A stretch of 64,000 nucleotides of DNA, taken from contig VBKF01000089.1 in assembly GCA_005888095.1 (NCBI GenBank), positions 101,898 through 165,897 of the forward strand, given 5' to 3'. Below, in pieces: positions 62,473 through 64,000 of this stretch. This DNA comes from Deltaproteobacteria bacterium. Lineage in GTDB: Bacteria; Desulfobacterota; Binatia; DP-6. The notes beneath the pieces were generated by a model, which saw nothing but the letters and a program-made list of their open reading frames with translations, had not been told where the DNA came from and ran no database searches. Every line of letters begins with the position of its first letter. Position 1 is the first letter of the stretch. The position numbers and the translations under genes are program-made.

Positions 62473-63561
62473 ATGGACTTCGGCCTCTCCGACGACCAGC
62501 TTCTCCTGAAGGACACGATCCGCCGCTACCTCGAGAGCGAGTGCCCGACGACGCGCGTCCGGGCGATCATGGAGAGCGAGACCGGACACGACCCCGCCCT
62601 CTGGCAGGGCCTTGCCGACCTCGGTGTCCCGGGGCTGGCCATCCCGACCGCCCACGGCGGCTCCGGGCTCGAGCTGCTCGACCTCGCGCTCGCCGCCGAG
62701 GAGCTCGGCTGGGCATGCACACCGGGGCCGTTCCTCGCCTGCGCGATGGCGGCGGGGGCGCTCGTCGCAAGCGACGACGCCGACGCCAGAGCCCGCTGGC
62801 TTCCCGCCGTTGCCGCCGGGCACGCGATCGTGACCCTGGCCCTCGGCGAGGACGGCGGGGTGTGGGACGCAGCGCGGCTCACGACGCGCGCGCGCGACGG
62901 CCGGCTCGACGGCCGCAAGCCCCTCGTCCCGGCGGCTGCGGTCGCCGACGCGATCCTGGTGGCGGCCGTGGATGACGACGGACCCGGCCTGTGGCTCGTC
63001 GAGCGGCGCGCTCCCGGAGTCGACGTCGCGCCGCTCCGTGGCACCGACATGACGCGTCGGGTGTCCGAGGTCACCCTCGCCGACGCCCCGGCAACGCAGG
63101 TGGCGGCGGGCCGGCGGGCGATCGACCGGGCGCGCGACGCCGGGCTCGTGCTGCTTGCCGCCGACGCCTACGGGGGAGCGCGCCGGTGTCTGGAGATGAC
63201 GGTTCGCTACGCGCTCGCGCGCGAGCAGTTCGGGCAGCCCATCGGCGCCTTCCAGGGGGTGAAGCACCAGCTCGCGGACCTCGCGACCGACCTCGAGCCG
63301 GCGCTCTCGCTCTGGTGGTACGCCGCGCACGCGCACGATCACATCCCGGATCGCGCCGAGCGGCATGCGGCGCTCGCCAAGGCGCACCTGACCGACCTCT
63401 ACGACCGCGCCGCCCGCGTCGCGACCGAGCTGCACGGCGGCATCGGCTTCACCTGGGAGTACGACCTCCACCTCTGGTTCCGCCGCGCGGTGTTCGACCG
63501 CGCCTTCCTGGGCGACGCCGAGTCTCACCGCCTGCGGGCGGCCGACCTCGCGGGCTGGTAG
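62473..63561 (+). CDS. Acyl-CoA dehydrogenase, second subunit type
   Basis: 362 residues. MDFGLSDDQLLLKDTIRRYL starts the N-terminal helical domain; the central domain is less conserved than in the preceding gene (no clear YSEPGAGSD motif). The C-terminal domain has LAREQFGQPIGAFQGVKHQL and ELHGGIGFTWEYDLHLWFRR. The weak middle domain suggests it is the partner subunit of a heteromeric dehydrogenase. Confidence 0.9.
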   Translation: MDFGLSDDQLLLKDTIRRYLESECPTTRVRAIMESETGHDPALWQGLADLGVPGLAIPTAHGGSGLELLDLALAAEELGWACTPGPFLACAMAAGALVASDDADARARWLPAVAAGHAIVTLALGEDGGVWDAARLTTRARDGRLDGRKPLVPAAAVADAILVAAVDDDGPGLWLVERRAPGVDVAPLRGTDMTRRVSEVTLADAPATQVAAGRRAIDRARDAGLVLLAADAYGGARRCLEMTVRYALAREQFGQPIGAFQGVKHQLADLATDLEPALSLWWYAAHAHDHIPDRAERHAALAKAHLTDLYDRAARVATELHGGIGFTWEYDLHLWFRRAVFDRAFLGDAESHRLRAADLAGW

Positions 63562-63565
63562 CGGC

Positions 63566-64000
63566 TCAGGCGGCCGGCGCGCCGACGACCACGCCGTCGT
63601 TCAGGGTGATGACGCGCGTGCCGAAGGTGGCCGCCCGGGGGTCGTGCGTGACCAGGACGACCGTGCACCCGCGTTCGGCATGGGCGCGGCGGATGAGCGA
63701 GAGGATCTGCTCCCCCGTGGCCGTGTCGAGATTGCCGGTGGGCTCGTCGGCGAGGATCAGGCGCGGCTCGATGACCAGGGCACGGGCGACGGCGGCGCGC
63801 TGCATCTCGCCGCCGGACAGCTCGTCGGGCCGGTGCCGCCGGCGGTGGGCGAGCCCCACCTGCTCGAGCGCCGCGAGCGCACGGGGGCGAGCGTCGCGCG
63901 CGCGAGCCCCGTCGAGGAGAAGCGGCAGTGCGACGTTCTCCTCGGCCGACAGCGTGGGGAGGAGGTTGAAGAACTGGAATACGATGCCGATCCTGCGCCG
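63566..64000 (-). CDS. LolD/MacB-type ABC transporter ATPase (5' partial)
   Basis: The frame continues off the right edge, so Walker A is missing. Visible are the Q-loop (IGIVFQFFNLLPTLSAEENV), signature LSGGEMQRAAVARAL, Walker B LILADEPTGNLD and the H-loop VVLVTHD. The NLLPTLSAEEN and EPTGNLD forms mark the LolD/MacB/FtsE group, which drive lipoprotein or mechano-transmission exporters. Its permease partner would be off-window or upstream. Confidence 0.9.
   Translation of the reverse strand, partial: RRRIGIVFQFFNLLPTLSAEENVALPLLLDGARARDARPRALAALEQVGLAHRRRHRPDELSGGEMQRAAVARALVIEPRLILADEPTGNLDTATGEQILSLIRRAHAERGCTVVLVTHDPRAATFGTRVITLNDGVVVGAPAA

Noticed and set aside
1..64000. tRNA, rRNA, riboswitch and phage/IS genes
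   Set aside because: I looked for conserved TψC-like arms, rRNA blocks, transposase DDE motifs and phage structural genes and saw none I could defend.

Overview
This is a very GC-rich, densely coding bacterial chromosome segment with no rRNA, tRNA, CRISPR array, phage or complete insertion sequence that I could see. The mix suggests a soil or sediment lineage of the Binatota, Myxococcota or deltaproteobacterial type: an ImuB/DnaE2 mutagenesis cassette, several acyl-CoA dehydrogenase and CaiB/BaiF genes, an LLM flavin oxidoreductase, a DUF6285/phosphotransferase cluster, and very large secreted cysteine-rich and thrombospondin-type-3 proteins. The taxonomic guess is inference from gene content only.

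Layout. 1-4300: 3' half of imuB, then dnaE2 (error-prone translesion synthesis). 4306-6823: a collagen-like secreted protein, then an HDOD/AAA-ATPase pair. 7250-10672: an unusual reverse-strand array in which a small secreted Cys-rich protein and a small secreted protein of a TadG C-terminal type alternate, ending in a full TadG-like protein. 10932-11978: an extended SDR epimerase/reductase. 12311-22201: three huge or large exported proteins, namely a 38-repeat disintegrin-like Cys array, a beta-propeller plus CDDGNxC-repeat protein, and a TSP3-repeat protein. 22176-28791: a signalling block made of PAS-PAS protein, sensor kinase and REC-HK-REC hybrid in one overlapping operon, with a divergent membrane hybrid kinase. 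28950-31636: a surface or pilus-associated exported protein and a GST, with a perfect 177-bp tandem duplication across their junction.

31641-38136: LLM oxidoreductase, two translationally coupled CoA-transferases, an ATP-grasp protein, a secreted Cys-containing protein and a small unknown protein. 38180-41968: ABC-F ATPase, membrane glycosyltransferase and an AbrB/Doc toxin-antitoxin pair with a palindromic operator. 42003-48006: a tight reverse operon DUF72, MFS, DUF2760, Hsp70-like, GNAT. 48027-49762: two coupled glycosyltransferases. 49933-53293: a tight lipid/CoA-type operon (CrtC-like, phosphotransferase, DUF6285, acyltransferase). 53377-55774: SnoaL-like protein and ClC channel. 55894-60809: AT-hook mini-protein, hypothetical, NhaD-type antiporter, helix-hairpin-helix protein and class A PBP. 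60912-64000: small protein, two acyl-CoA dehydrogenases and a partial LolD/MacB-type ABC ATPase.

Cross-cutting structure. A palindromic element of about 105 bp occurs three times (10833-10935, 49767-49874, 55771-55878), each time at the 3' end of a gene and in the same orientation as that gene. In two cases it supplies the stop codon. This element, the alternating secreted-protein array, the histidine-repeat sensor kinase and the 38-repeat protein are the most unusual things in the window.
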